Shown here piece by piece: positions 1 to 8,223 of a stretch of 64,000 nucleotides of DNA. Below the pieces are notes generated by a model, which was given only the letters and a program-made list of their open reading frames with translations, was not told the DNA's origin and searched no databases. The position numbers and the translations under genes are program-made. This DNA is from a virus: positions 1 through 64,000 of the IMG/VR virus record IMGVR_UViG_3300018933_000004. One strand, 5' to 3'. Numbering within the stretch: the stretch's first letter is position 1; each line of letters begins with the position of its first letter.

Positions 1-53
1 GCTACATCGCCTTCCAGCCACTGGTGTCCGACCCGGTCTTCCCCACCGCCTGA
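1..53 (+). CDS. C-terminal end of an upstream phage gene (partial)
   Basis: Only the last 16 codons and a TGA stop at 51-53 lie in the window; they read ...PLVSDPVFPTA. The stop sits 9 bp before the GTG of the next gene and overlaps that gene's Shine-Dalgarno, so the two are probably one transcription unit. By position it belongs to the tail module, but the fragment is too short to name a function. Confidence 0.6.
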   Translation, partial: YIAFQPLVSDPVFPTA

Positions 54-62
54 GGAGCTGTC

Positions 63-1589
63 GTGGACCGCTGCCACCTGTATTTGCCGCTCGTCGACTC
101 CTCCGGCGCGGCCTACCCCTACGCCGAGGTGACGCTGCTCGACCTCGACACCGGCAAGCCGATCGACGAGCCTGTCTACCTGGATCCGTACGGCGGCGCG
201 CCCCAGGAGTGGCCCATCCTGGTCAACCCGGCAGTCATCGACTTGTGGACGGACAACCCGCTTCGGGTGACCGTCCAGGCACTGCTGCCGGGCGGGGCGA
301 CCTTCACCCGCTCCGGCGTCGACATCAGCCCGGCCCCGGCCGCCACCGTCCGCAGCGAGGAGCCGGTGCACATCGGGTCCGCCGACGGCCTGTCCAGCGA
401 GGCCATGCTGGCCGTGTCGCCGGACGGCACGGCAGCCTGGCAGGTCCTGGACGTACTGCGTTTCCACGAGCACGAAGGCGATGCGCCGAAGTCCACGATG
501 CTGGGTATGGCCGAGCTGACGGACATCTACCCGAGCCAGACGTGGCTGGGCCGAGACCCCAACGGCCCTCAGGGCCAAGGCTCAGCTGTGCTCGGCGCAG
601 ACGCCCGCCTCAACGGCGAGGAGGCCGTCGTCCTCAGCCGGGGCACTGCCGGTACGCGGGCCGTGGTCGCGGGCGCGGCCTCCACGTCCCCAGCGTCCGG
701 CGTCGTTCTCGGGGCCGGGGGCAACGCTCAGCAGATGGAGCAGGTCCTGCTCGGCCGCAACGCCTCCGGGGCGGCGGCGCCGGAGGGCGCAGTGGTGGTC
801 GGGTCCGGAGTGGCAGGCGCGGCCAACGATGCCGTCAAACTCGCCAACAACGCCCGGGTCACCAACGACGGTCGGGTCGTCCTGGGCAACGGCACCCTGC
901 CGGACCTGAGCTGGATCGACTGGAGCGTCGCGGTCCTGAATAAGGCCGTGACGGGCCGCTTCCTGGGCGCGCGCCGGGACGCCGTACTCGCCGGTGCCTC
1001 CAGCACGTTCGGCGCCTACGGCACTGCGGGTGTGGTCCAGCCCATGGTGAACACCGCCAGTGTCACGACGACCACACCTGGCCGTACGGCGCTGCTGTCC
1101 CTGATGTCTGCCCTCGACCAGCTCGGCCTCGTCTACCTGACCGACGGCGCGATCGACGACGAGCTTGCCGACTGGACGAAGTCGTTCGCCCACGACCCGA
1201 ACCTGGTCCTGGAGACCGGTGACGGTGACGGCTCAAAGGCGGGCGACACGAGCCGAGCCAAGCGCAACGCGGCCGGGTCCAGGTGGGTCACCTACCAGCG
1301 TGCCGCCGGGCTGAGGGACTTCCGTGCCCGGATCTTCGCCTGGCAGCAGAACGGCCCGGACCCGGCCACCCTGGCCACCGAGATCGTCGCTGAGGTCTCT
1401 CCGGACAACGCCGTGTGGACCAGCGTTCCGCTGGCCCTTCAGACGATGACCGCCACGGCGGCCTCCTGGTACCAGACGTGGGCAGCCAACGCCCGGCCGT
1501 TGCCGACAGGGATGAAGTACCTGCGGCTGACGCTGCAGGTGAATCCGTCCGTCTTCACTCCCCAGATCGGCCGCGTCATCGTTCGCTGA
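63..1589 (+). CDS. Phage minor tail / receptor-binding-type protein with YadA-head-like repeats
   Basis: 508 residues; GTG start with GAGGAG at 52-57. The N-terminal 90 residues (LPLVDSSGAAYPYAEV) resemble the beta-sandwich start of actinophage minor tail proteins. Residues about 170-290 are Gly/Ala/Val-rich and repeat a short strand pattern (GSAVLGADA, AVVLSRGTA, GVVLGAGGN, GAVVVGSGV, GRVVLGNGT) reminiscent of the YadA-head beta-roll. The last 110 residues (FRARIFAWQQ, NAVWTSVPLALQ) look like a discoidin-type carbohydrate-binding sandwich. Inference: a trimeric tail-tip or fibre protein that touches the host surface. The family assignment is by pattern only; a cell-wall hydrolase domain is not evident. 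It is the last gene of the rightward tail block. Confidence 0.6.
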   Translation: MDRCHLYLPLVDSSGAAYPYAEVTLLDLDTGKPIDEPVYLDPYGGAPQEWPILVNPAVIDLWTDNPLRVTVQALLPGGATFTRSGVDISPAPAATVRSEEPVHIGSADGLSSEAMLAVSPDGTAAWQVLDVLRFHEHEGDAPKSTMLGMAELTDIYPSQTWLGRDPNGPQGQGSAVLGADARLNGEEAVVLSRGTAGTRAVVAGAASTSPASGVVLGAGGNAQQMEQVLLGRNASGAAAPEGAVVVGSGVAGAANDAVKLANNARVTNDGRVVLGNGTLPDLSWIDWSVAVLNKAVTGRFLGARRDAVLAGASSTFGAYGTAGVVQPMVNTASVTTTTPGRTALLSLMSALDQLGLVYLTDGAIDDELADWTKSFAHDPNLVLETGDGDGSKAGDTSRAKRNAAGSRWVTYQRAAGLRDFRARIFAWQQNGPDPATLATEIVAEVSPDNAVWTSVPLALQTMTATAASWYQTWAANARPLPTGMKYLRLTLQVNPSVFTPQIGRVIVR

Positions 1590-1601
1590 AACCGGCTCGA
1601 C

Positions 1602-1624
1602 GGCTCAACGGTTTTACGGTTTTC
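1602..1624. repeat. Tandem 8-bp repeat (ACGG every 8 bp), copy A
   Basis: Directly after the tail gene stop, ACGG recurs at exact 8-bp spacing and ends in TTTT. Read on the minus strand this is AAAACCGT-AAAACCGT-TGAGCCGT. Related arrays occur at 34038-34057 (plus) and 52200-52229 (minus). Function unknown; see findings. Confidence 0.6.
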
Positions 1625-1693
1625 TCGATGGAGCGAGAGATGGATAAATCTCCTAATCTCCTCCGAGCGCCTCCGACACCTACCTTGACCTGC

Positions 1694-3244
1694 ATGGATG
1701 CCCCCGTGTTCCACAGCCCGCACGGCCTGTTCCCGTGCCAGCAAGAGGGCACCGCGTTCGCCTACATCCAGCGCTCCGGCCTGCTCGTCGCCGACACCGG
1801 CATCGGCAAATCCGTCATCGCCATGGCGCTCGCCGCGCTGCTCGCCGAGGACGGCGCCGAGGACCTGGTCCTGCTGGTGTGCAAGCACAACAAGCTCACC
1901 GAGTGGCACGAGGACTTCGGCGCCTTCACCACGCTCCGAGCATCCGTCCACCACGGCCCCGGCCGGATGAAGACCCTCCAGCGCGGCCTGCCCCAAGTCG
2001 TCATCAGCACGTACGAGACGCTCCGCGCCGACCTGGCCCGCTTCGCCGTCCCGAAGGGCAAGCGGGCCAGGGTACCCTCCCCAGGGCCGTTCCTGGAGGC
2101 CCTGCTGGCCGCCCAGGCCGATGGCCGCCGCGTCCTCGTGGTCTACGACGAGATGTCCGACAAGCTGCGCAACCGCACCAGCCAGCTCTACAAGGCACAC
2201 GGCTACGCCCTCACCCAGCTGCGCCGACTCCAGAAAGACCTGCGCGTCATCGGCCTGACCGCCACTCCGATCAGCCGCTCCTACGAGGACGGCTTCAACC
2301 TGCTCCGCCTGGCCGTCCCGGCCGCCATGCCGACGGTGAAGGCATTCGAGGACGCGGTGATCAAGAGCCGGGACGACTACGGCCGCCCGCGCTACGCCGA
2401 CGCCGGGGTCGAGTGGTTCGTGGATCTGGCCCGGCCGCACATCTGGCGCAAGCGCAAGACGGACCCGGACGTGCGCGACCTCTTCCCGCGCCGGATCGAG
2501 GAGTTCCGCACCCTGCGGATGGGCCGGGAGCAGGAGCGGTTCTACGACGAGGTGGCATCCCTGCAGGGTGGCTGCGAAGAGCCTGTTCCCGGCCTCCACG
2601 CGGCCCTACGGCAGATCGCCGCGCACCCGATGGCCCTGGCTCACTCCGCGTCCGCCGGGACGTCTCAGCTGGCCGTGGAGCTGGTTCAGGCCTACGGGCT
2701 GGAGTACCTGCGGTCGCTCCCGTCGAGGAAGACCGAGGAACTTGTCGAGTACCTGTCATCTGTTGTCCATGGACAGCGCGACAAGGCCGTGGTCTTCTCC
2801 CAGTTCGGGCCGTCCGTCCTGCCGCTGCTCGCCGAGGCCCTGCTGAAGGAGGGCATCCGCAGCTACCTCTACACCGGCGCCCTGGACGGCCCCGAGCGCG
2901 AGCGTGCCCGCACCGGCTTCCGCGCCGACCCCGAGCCCTGCGTATTCCTCACCTCCGACGCGGGCAAGGACGGCATCAACCTCCCCGAGGCCACCTACCT
3001 GGTCGAGTACGAGTCCGCACTGACCTACGAGACCCGCACCCAGCGCCTCGGCCGAATCGACCGCATCACCTCTCAGGCCGCCTCCATCACCTGCACCACG
3101 TTCGTCCTGCAGGGCACCGTGGAGGAGGGCATCGTCGAGTCCATGCTGGCGCGCAACGAGATGGCCGACCGGTTCCTCGGCGACACCGGCGCCGAGGGCC
3201 ACATGGGGGCCGTGCAGCGGCGCCGGAGCTACCTGGTGGCGTAG
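1694..3244 (+). CDS. SNF2/superfamily 2 helicase-like ATPase
   Basis: 516 residues from ATG 1694. In-frame ATGs at 1629 and 1641 are possible, but this start places the conserved core at the N terminus; no strong Shine-Dalgarno precedes any of them. Visible SF2 motifs: Walker A ADTGIGKS (33-40), motif II VVYDEMSD (about 150), motif III GLTATP (about 190), motif V DGINLPEA, and motif VI QRLGRIDR (about 450). The motif VI form and the two RecA-like lobes fit the SNF2 branch common in phages. Likely role: ATP-driven remodelling or translocation on phage DNA during replication or recombination. It has its own terminator-like hairpin and is separated from the tail gene by a repeat region, so it may be independently transcribed. 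Confidence 0.85.
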   Translation: MDAPVFHSPHGLFPCQQEGTAFAYIQRSGLLVADTGIGKSVIAMALAALLAEDGAEDLVLLVCKHNKLTEWHEDFGAFTTLRASVHHGPGRMKTLQRGLPQVVISTYETLRADLARFAVPKGKRARVPSPGPFLEALLAAQADGRRVLVVYDEMSDKLRNRTSQLYKAHGYALTQLRRLQKDLRVIGLTATPISRSYEDGFNLLRLAVPAAMPTVKAFEDAVIKSRDDYGRPRYADAGVEWFVDLARPHIWRKRKTDPDVRDLFPRRIEEFRTLRMGREQERFYDEVASLQGGCEEPVPGLHAALRQIAAHPMALAHSASAGTSQLAVELVQAYGLEYLRSLPSRKTEELVEYLSSVVHGQRDKAVVFSQFGPSVLPLLAEALLKEGIRSYLYTGALDGPERERARTGFRADPEPCVFLTSDAGKDGINLPEATYLVEYESALTYETRTQRLGRIDRITSQAASITCTTFVLQGTVEEGIVESMLARNEMADRFLGDTGAEGHMGAVQRRRSYLVA

Positions 3245-3248
3245 AGGC

Positions 3249-3285
3249 GGCAGAGCCCTGTGGATGACCTCCCAGGGGCCCTGCC
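3249..3285 (+). terminator. Inverted repeat after the SF2 helicase gene
   Basis: GGCAGAGCCCT and AGGGGCCCTGCC form an imperfect GC-rich stem 5 bp after the helicase stop; no T tract follows, as is common in Streptomyces. Probable terminator. Confidence 0.45.
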
Positions 3286-3339
3286 GCACTGGCACCTCCG
3301 GGCTGGTGGAGGGCCGCTCAGGGGGAGAGGAATACCCGC

Positions 3340-3411
3340 TTTCTCAGCAACGACACAACCCCAAGGGGGCGCAGCCTGGGGGGTCACATTGAATGTGTCA
3401 AAGCTGAGAAA
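3340..3411. repeat. 72-bp palindrome-ended element, copy 1
   Basis: Ends are 18-bp imperfect inverted repeats: TTTCTCAGCAACGACACA on the left, TGTGTCAAAGCTGAGAAA on the right. The asymmetric core contains GGGGGCGCAGCCTGGGGGG. A second copy in the opposite orientation lies inside the gene at 3756-5201 (4345-4417). It looks like a MITE- or REP-like element. It overlaps the last codons of the leftward gene at 3384-3662. Confidence 0.6.
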
Positions 3412-3662
3412 CCCCAGTTCAGAGGGTTGTTGGCAGGCTTCTTAGCGGCTACCTCCAGCGCAGAGAGGGCCTTGTGGAGGTTGGCATCGGGCTGGAATCC
3501 GACGTAGACCGCGAAGCCTTGGCCGTAGGAGGCGATCTCGGCGCACATCTCGTAGGGCTTCCGGGTGAAGCCGCGACGCTTCAGGTTCTGACGGATGCGA
3601 GGAAGGGCTGCCTTGGCTTCAGCGAGGGGCAGGCTCCGAGTGGCGGGAATCGGTCTCTGCAT
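3384..3662 (-). CDS. Small basic hypothetical protein
   Basis: 92 residues, ATG start. N-terminal half is basic (RIRQNLKRRGFTRKPYE); the rest is mixed alpha/beta without a recognised domain. A -35/-10 pair on the minus strand (TTGCCA-N18-TAGTGT) ends about 8 nt before the ATG, and there is no Shine-Dalgarno, so a leaderless transcript is likely. It follows the leftward gene 5201-3756 after 93 bp and its 3' end runs into the palindromic element at 3340-3411. Possibly a regulator or partner of that gene, but no function can be assigned. Confidence 0.5.
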   Translation of the reverse strand: MQRPIPATRSLPLAEAKAALPRIRQNLKRRGFTRKPYEMCAEIASYGQGFAVYVGFQPDANLHKALSALEVAAKKPANNPLNWGFSALTHSM

Positions 3663-3755
3663 GACGGCACACTAGACACGCCGGAAACAAGCTGGCAAGA
3701 CCACGTATGGCGTTTGACCAGCGGAAAGATCGTTACCTGAACGGGTTCCGGAATG

Positions 3756-5201
3756 TCAGGCAGCGCAGGCGAGAGCGTTGCGACGCATCAATTCGTCGTA
3801 GTCCGGCTCATCCACTACCAGCAGGAACCGGCCATCAGAGGCCACCACGAGGTCCTCGATGATCTCGCCGGTTGCCGGGTTGATGGCGCACCCGTCAGCT
3901 ACCCAGTCCGGCTGGACCTCATCCCCCCGGATCGGCACCACGTCCGGCATGCGGCGCTCGCGAAGGCGGGGGACGACCATGCCGTGCCAGACGGCCCGCT
4001 GGTCCTTGTGCGTCTGCTGGCGACGCCAGGCGGTCCCGTACGTGCCGATCTCGGCCGCCACGGTGTCCCAGCCCTCCCAGGCCCCCGCAAGGGCCTCAGC
4101 GGACGTCTCGGTGAGCTTCCACAGTCCGTCCTCGCGGGCGACCAGGTGGTGTTCGGCCAGGCGGGCCAGGTGCCGGTAGGCGGTGGCCTGGCTGACCATG
4201 GCAGTCTCGATCAGCTCGGCTACGGACTGGCGGTCACGCAGGTGCAGGGCTGCCAGCAGCTTCAAAGAGGAGGCGCCCAGGCCCCGGTGGGCAAAGGCAT
4301 CCAGGCCCATCAGCCGCTCGATGACAGCCCCGTCCAGCTCACCGTTTCTCACCGGTGACACATTCGAGGGTGCCCCCCCAGGCTGCGCCCCCTGCGGGGT
4401 GTGTCGTTGCTGAGAATCACCGTTCAGCAGGCACCAGGTGGAGCCCTTCTCGGCGGTACCGACCTCGACAAGGCGAATCCAGCGGGTGAGGCGCTTGGTG
4501 GTGGCCAAGTAGGCAGTGCGGGCGGTGCATCCGGCCATCTCGGCGGCTTCGCGGTGGGACAGGGTGTACATCCGGCCTCCGGCCTTGCGCGCGGCCCTCC
4601 AGTGAGCCATCAACACGCGCAGGGCAGTTGCGGCGGCGGTGCCGCGCCAGGAGCTGGAGGCGATCTTGTCACGGAGGGAGATCAGGTCCATGACGGCGTC
4701 TTGGCGGGAGGCGACGAGGGTGACGCTGCCCACCAGGCTTTTTGCGCGCTCCCAGACCTTGTCCAGGTAGCGGTGGGCGGACGGCATGCTCATCTCGCGG
4801 GCGCCGCGACCGGCGGCCGAGGGCCAGTCGATCATGGCCTCGGTGAACTGGTCCCTGGTCCATCCGTAGCGGACGGCTGCGGCGGCCGCAGCGGCGGTGA
4901 TGGCGTGCTTGTGCTGGGACTTGGACTTCTTGCTGGACTGCCAGTCGGAGGAGCCGTAGCGAAGCTCAGTGTCGCCCTCGATCATCAGCGCGGTCATGCG
5001 CGGAGAGAGTGCGGGGAAGCGGCGGATCCAGTGCCTGGGGTGAAGATTGTGAAGAGGCGCCTGCGACGGCTCGGAGGCTGGCCTAACTTTGGCGAGATTT
5101 TCGCCGGGGTTGGCGTGCGGCACCGAGATGGTGCCCGTAGACTGCTGAGGCACGGCGGGTGTGCCCTTTCTATGGCTGTCTGAGGTCAAGGGCCGGACCA
5201 C
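3756..5201 (-). CDS. Winged-helix DNA-binding protein, candidate replication initiator
   Basis: 481 residues; GTG start at 5201 is the longest choice and lacks a clear Shine-Dalgarno (in-frame GTGs lie slightly downstream). Two HTH-like regions are visible. One is near residues 205-230 (YTLSHREAAEMAGCTART). The other, near 315-350, is a typical winged helix (SVAELIETAMVSQATAYR). Residues 262-286 (SQQRHTPQGAQPGG) are encoded by a palindromic repeat element also found outside genes, so this stretch looks like an inserted linker between the two DNA-binding halves. It is transcribed away from the hairpin-rich 5202-6013 region. Position and architecture suggest a plasmid- or phage-type replication or partition regulator; this is inference and no Rep family was recognised. 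Confidence 0.6.
   Translation of the reverse strand: MVRPLTSDSHRKGTPAVPQQSTGTISVPHANPGENLAKVRPASEPSQAPLHNLHPRHWIRRFPALSPRMTALMIEGDTELRYGSSDWQSSKKSKSQHKHAITAAAAAAAVRYGWTRDQFTEAMIDWPSAAGRGAREMSMPSAHRYLDKVWERAKSLVGSVTLVASRQDAVMDLISLRDKIASSSWRGTAAATALRVLMAHWRAARKAGGRMYTLSHREAAEMAGCTARTAYLATTKRLTRWIRLVEVGTAEKGSTWCLLNGDSQQRHTPQGAQPGGAPSNVSPVRNGELDGAVIERLMGLDAFAHRGLGASSLKLLAALHLRDRQSVAELIETAMVSQATAYRHLARLAEHHLVAREDGLWKLTETSAEALAGAWEGWDTVAAEIGTYGTAWRRQQTHKDQRAVWHGMVVPRLRERRMPDVVPIRGDEVQPDWVADGCAINPATGEIIEDLVVASDGRFLLVVDEPDYDELMRRNALACAA
4345..4417. repeat. 73-bp palindrome-ended element, copy 2, inside a coding sequence
   Basis: Left end TTTCTCACCGGTGACACA and right end TGTGTCGTTGCTGAGAAT pair imperfectly. 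The core GGCTGCGCCCCC matches copy 1 (3340-3411) on the opposite strand. It is read through in frame by the minus-strand gene and encodes a Gln/Gly/Pro-rich linker. Confidence 0.6.
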
Positions 5202-5334
5202 CGTGAAGGCGATGGTCAGACCGACTAGGTCGCGTCGCCTGGAGGGGAACTGGCGGCTACCGGTCCCCGAACGGGGAGTTCAACTCTTGGCGGAGAGGAA
5301 CTTCCCCCGGCCCCAGGCGGGGTCGTTAAGCGAA

Positions 5335-5370
5335 GAGGGGCGTCACGGAGCTAACTCCGGGGCGCCCCTC
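5335..5370. terminator. Nested hairpin
   Basis: GAGGGGCG pairs with CGCCCCTC around an inner CGGAG-CTAA-CTCCG stem. Terminator or structured element; orientation not decided. Confidence 0.45.
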
Positions 5371-5673
5371 TGGCTTTGCATGGCAACGGTCCTGAAGCAT
5401 CAGCAGCCCCCTTGGCGGTGTCGGGCACGCCTGTGCCCTGGGGAAGATCGTGGTGGTGGGGACGGGCTGGCGGGCACCCTGTCCGAGAGCCATTGAACAT
5501 CATCCGAGGCCGGAAAGGACAGCCACGCTCCCGAAGGAGTGGCGGCGCTGGCCTGCGGCGGCGTGTCGCTTGCTCGGGTCTTGCGCACCGAGGGCGGATT
5601 TTGGGTAGGCTGGCTCATGCCAGCGACCTCCAGGACGTAGCGATCATCAGTAGGTATGAGGTTGTTGGCCCCA

Positions 5674-5812
5674 CCGACAGGAGGACCGGCCAAAGTCCCT
5701 GTCGGACGGCCGCCGAGGGATGGGGATCCCGATGAGGCGGCCGTTGGTGTATCTGGAGCCAGGTGAAGCCCACGCGACCCTCGGTGGGCGGAACCGACGA
5801 TGGTCGCGTGGG
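5674..5812. other. Pair of nested hairpins, possible structured RNA
   Basis: CCGACAGG/CCTGTCGG (5674-5681, 5698-5705) encloses a smaller GGAC/GTCC stem. CCCACGCGACC/GGTCGCGTGGG (5769-5779, 5802-5812) encloses TCGGT/ACCGA. Two nested stems within 140 bp and no reading frame suggest a structured RNA or an origin element. Confidence 0.35.
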
Positions 5813-5937
5813 CCACCCTAGTCCCTCCCCAGTGCCGGATGCACGGACCTCGCGCAGGAAACACGCGGGCGTGACTCCGTGACGGTCCACCAGAAATCCG
5901 CCGGACGAAAAACGCGACTCGCCCCGGGGGCCCTGTG

Positions 5938-5960
5938 TAGCGTCGCGGACACCGCCAGGA
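5938..5960 (+). promoter_or_regulatory. Candidate promoter -10 and leader box of the helicase operon
   Basis: TAGCGT at 5938-5943 is the same -10 form as at 10449 and 58871. It is followed at 5951-5960 by ACCGCCAGGA, a variant of the leader box seen before many genes here. The -35 is weak (GACTCG region). Confidence 0.4.
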
Positions 5961-6013
5961 CCTTGTCCTGCTCACCGCCATGAGCAGCATCACCACCCTC
6001 AAGGGGCCCTTTC

Positions 6014-8119
6014 ATGACGTCCGCCGTGCCTGCGACCTTTCTGTCCCTCCAGAAGGTATTTGCGAAGAACCTCCCGGGTTACCGCCGCCGCCCGCAGCAG
6101 GAACAGCTCGCCCAGGCCATCGAACTGATCCTGGGCCAGGAGCTCACCGAGCACGGCCCGCAGCACCTGCTGGCCGAGGCAGGCACCGGCACCGGCAAGT
6201 CCCTCGCCGCCCTCGTCGCCGCCATCCTCATCAGCCAGGCCGCCGGAGAGGACCGCAAGCGGTTCGTCGTCGCCACGGCGACTAATGCTCTCCTGACGCA
6301 ATACACAAAAAAGGATCTCCCGTGGCTGGAGGAGGTCTTGGGCCAGGTCGGCATCGACTTCACCTGGGCCCCTTTGAAGGGGATTGGGAACTTTGCGTGT
6401 TTGGCTAAGCTCGCCGACCGCCCGGCCATCGCCAACCTGCAGCAGCTCCTGGACGAACTCGCGCCCGACGAGAACGGCCAGCTCCTCCACACCGGCGACC
6501 GCGACGACATCGTCACTCCGGTCGACCAGCGCCGCGAGTGGCCCCTGGTCTCCGCCTCCAGCGACGAGTGCCCCGGCCGCTCGAAGTGCTCCTTCGCCGA
6601 CCGGTGCTTCGGACTGAAGCACAAGGAGGCTGCCATGGCTGCCGACATCACCGCGACGAACATGGCCGTCCTGCTCACCGACACCAAGATCGCCCGCGAG
6701 ACCGCCGGACAGGACGGCAAGGGCCAGCGCATCAACGCCCTGCTCGGCCCGTACGACGGACTCATCATCGACGAGGCCCACGAGCTGGAGGAGCAGGCAA
6801 CCGCCCACCTCGGCTTCGACATCAAGCAGGGCGGCCTGCTCAAGTGGGCCGACCAGGCCATGTCGTTCCTGGCCGTCCACGAGAACGTGGACGAGCAGCG
6901 TGTCGGCAAGTCCTACGAGGTGCACCAGCGCGTCCTGGACGCGATCGAGGCCCTCACCCAGCCGATCGCCGACCAGCTGGAGTACGACGACACAGGCTCC
7001 CTCGGCGCCGACTTCATCACCTACCACGCCGACCGGTTCGTCGAGCTGTACTCCAGCCTCGATGCCCTGCGCACCCGCGTGGTCGACCGCAAGATCGTCG
7101 ACAGCTCCGACCAGGAGAAGGAGACGGCGATCCGCGACCGGATCATGACCACCGGCCGCAACTTCCTCGCCAACATCAAGGCCGTCCTCCTCGCCGACCC
7201 CGGCGAGATGGTCCGCTGGGCCGAGATGTACGGCCACGAGCGCATGACCATCGGCAAGCGGTGGATGATCAAGACGGCGCCCATTGACGTCGGCCCCTAC
7301 CTGCGCGAGGAGCTCTGGAGCCGCTACCCGGCCGCCCTGATGTCCGCCACCCTCAGCGCGGGCACCGGCGAGCACCGCTTCGACTACATCGCCCGCCGCC
7401 TCGGCCTGCAGGACACCGCCGCCACCCTCGACGTCGGCAGCCCCTTCGACTACCGCCAGCAGGCTCTCTTCTTCCACCCCCAGGCCTCCGTCCCTGCCCC
7501 GGCCGGGAAGACCCGCAGCGAGTGGGAGAGCTGGGTCACGGCCGCCACCCTCGAACTCGTCCGCGCCGCCGGGGGCGGAGCCCTGCTCCTCTACACCTCC
7601 CGCAAGGCCATGAACGAGGCCTACGACGTCATCGGCAGCCAGCTGCGCGCCGACGGCATCAACTCCTTCGTCCAGGGCGGCCAGATGGCCGTCAAGGAGA
7701 TGGCCGAGCGCTTCAAGGAGGACGAGAACAGCGTCCTGTTCGGCCTGCGCAGCTTCATGACCGGCATGGACTTCCCCGGCCGAACCTGCCGCCTCGTCGT
7801 CGTCGACAAGCTGCCCTTCGCCGTTCCCAGCGACCCCATCAACAAGGCCCGCACCGACGCGATCGAGCGCGCGGGCGGCAGCGCCTTCGCCGACTTGGTC
7901 GTGCCGTCCATGACGCTGACCCTCCTGCAGGCGTACGGCCGCCTCATCCGCAGCGTGAGCGACTGGGGCGTCGTAGCGATCATGGACCCCCGTCTGGCCA
8001 GCAAGGGCTACGGCCGGGGCATCGTCAAGGCGCTGCCGCCCGCGCCCGCGACCACGTCCATGGGCGACGTCCAGGCCTTCTACCGCGAACGCAACGACGC
8101 CCTGCCTGCTGCTTCCTGA
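6014..8119 (+). CDS. DinG/XPD-family iron-sulfur DNA helicase
   Basis: 701 residues. Motif I EAGTGTGKSLA (about 56-66), DEAH box LIIDEAHELEEQ (about 250-260) and motif VI QAYGRLIRS (about 638-646) define an SF2 DEAH helicase. Cysteines at about 128 (NFACLAK) and 184-198 (DECPGRSKC, DRCF) lie between motifs I and II, exactly where DinG/XPD enzymes carry the 4Fe-4S cluster. Family members unwind DNA 5'-3' and resolve R-loops and forks. No N-terminal exonuclease domain is present. First gene of the long rightward replication block; ATG start. Confidence 0.88.
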   Translation: MTSAVPATFLSLQKVFAKNLPGYRRRPQQEQLAQAIELILGQELTEHGPQHLLAEAGTGTGKSLAALVAAILISQAAGEDRKRFVVATATNALLTQYTKKDLPWLEEVLGQVGIDFTWAPLKGIGNFACLAKLADRPAIANLQQLLDELAPDENGQLLHTGDRDDIVTPVDQRREWPLVSASSDECPGRSKCSFADRCFGLKHKEAAMAADITATNMAVLLTDTKIARETAGQDGKGQRINALLGPYDGLIIDEAHELEEQATAHLGFDIKQGGLLKWADQAMSFLAVHENVDEQRVGKSYEVHQRVLDAIEALTQPIADQLEYDDTGSLGADFITYHADRFVELYSSLDALRTRVVDRKIVDSSDQEKETAIRDRIMTTGRNFLANIKAVLLADPGEMVRWAEMYGHERMTIGKRWMIKTAPIDVGPYLREELWSRYPAALMSATLSAGTGEHRFDYIARRLGLQDTAATLDVGSPFDYRQQALFFHPQASVPAPAGKTRSEWESWVTAATLELVRAAGGGALLLYTSRKAMNEAYDVIGSQLRADGINSFVQGGQMAVKEMAERFKEDENSVLFGLRSFMTGMDFPGRTCRLVVVDKLPFAVPSDPINKARTDAIERAGGSAFADLVVPSMTLTLLQAYGRLIRSVSDWGVVAIMDPRLASKGYGRGIVKALPPAPATTSMGDVQAFYRERNDALPAAS

Positions 8120-8142
8120 GGAAATGCGGTTTCCCGCTTTTC

Positions 8143-8172
8143 TTGCCACCCACCCCCTCCAGGGGGTATGGT
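8143..8172 (+). promoter_or_regulatory. Promoter with palindromic spacer
   Basis: TTGCCA (8143-8148), 18-bp spacer, TATGGT (8167-8172). The spacer ends in the perfect palindrome ACCCCCT-CC-AGGGGGT (8152-8167). The leader box TTCCCGCCA follows at 8182-8190, just after the expected start point. Confidence 0.65.
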
Positions 8173-8223
8173 GAATTCACGTTCCCGCCAGAACGCCATA
8201 ATCGAACTTCAGGAGCACATCTC

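Larger units (their letters stand above)
5202..6013. other. 0.8-kb hairpin-rich non-coding region, candidate replication origin or control region
   Basis: No convincing gene on either strand. Dyads crowd the stretch: GAGTT-C-AACTC at 5276-5286, a nested stem at 5335-5370, GGGCAC-N4-GTGCCC at 5423-5438, CTGGC-N4-GCCAG at 5610-5623, CCGACAGG/CCTGTCGG at 5674-5705 with an inner stem, and an 11-bp perfect stem at 5769-5812. It lies between the leftward winged-helix gene and the rightward helicase operon. A promoter with -10 TAGCGT (5938-5943) probably starts the operon. Origin function is inference. Confidence 0.45.

Noticed and set aside
3260-3740. Rightward frames between the SF2 helicase and the leftward small gene
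   Set aside because: They run through a terminator and the palindromic element and lack ribosome binding sites.
5202-5850. A linear-replicon telomere
   Set aside because: Dense palindromes recall Streptomyces telomeres, but genes continue on both sides and no terminal-protein gene was seen.
5202-6013. Open frames of 60-200 codons on both strands
   Set aside because: They lack Shine-Dalgarno sites and overlap several perfect dyads; composition is as expected for chance frames in 70% GC DNA.
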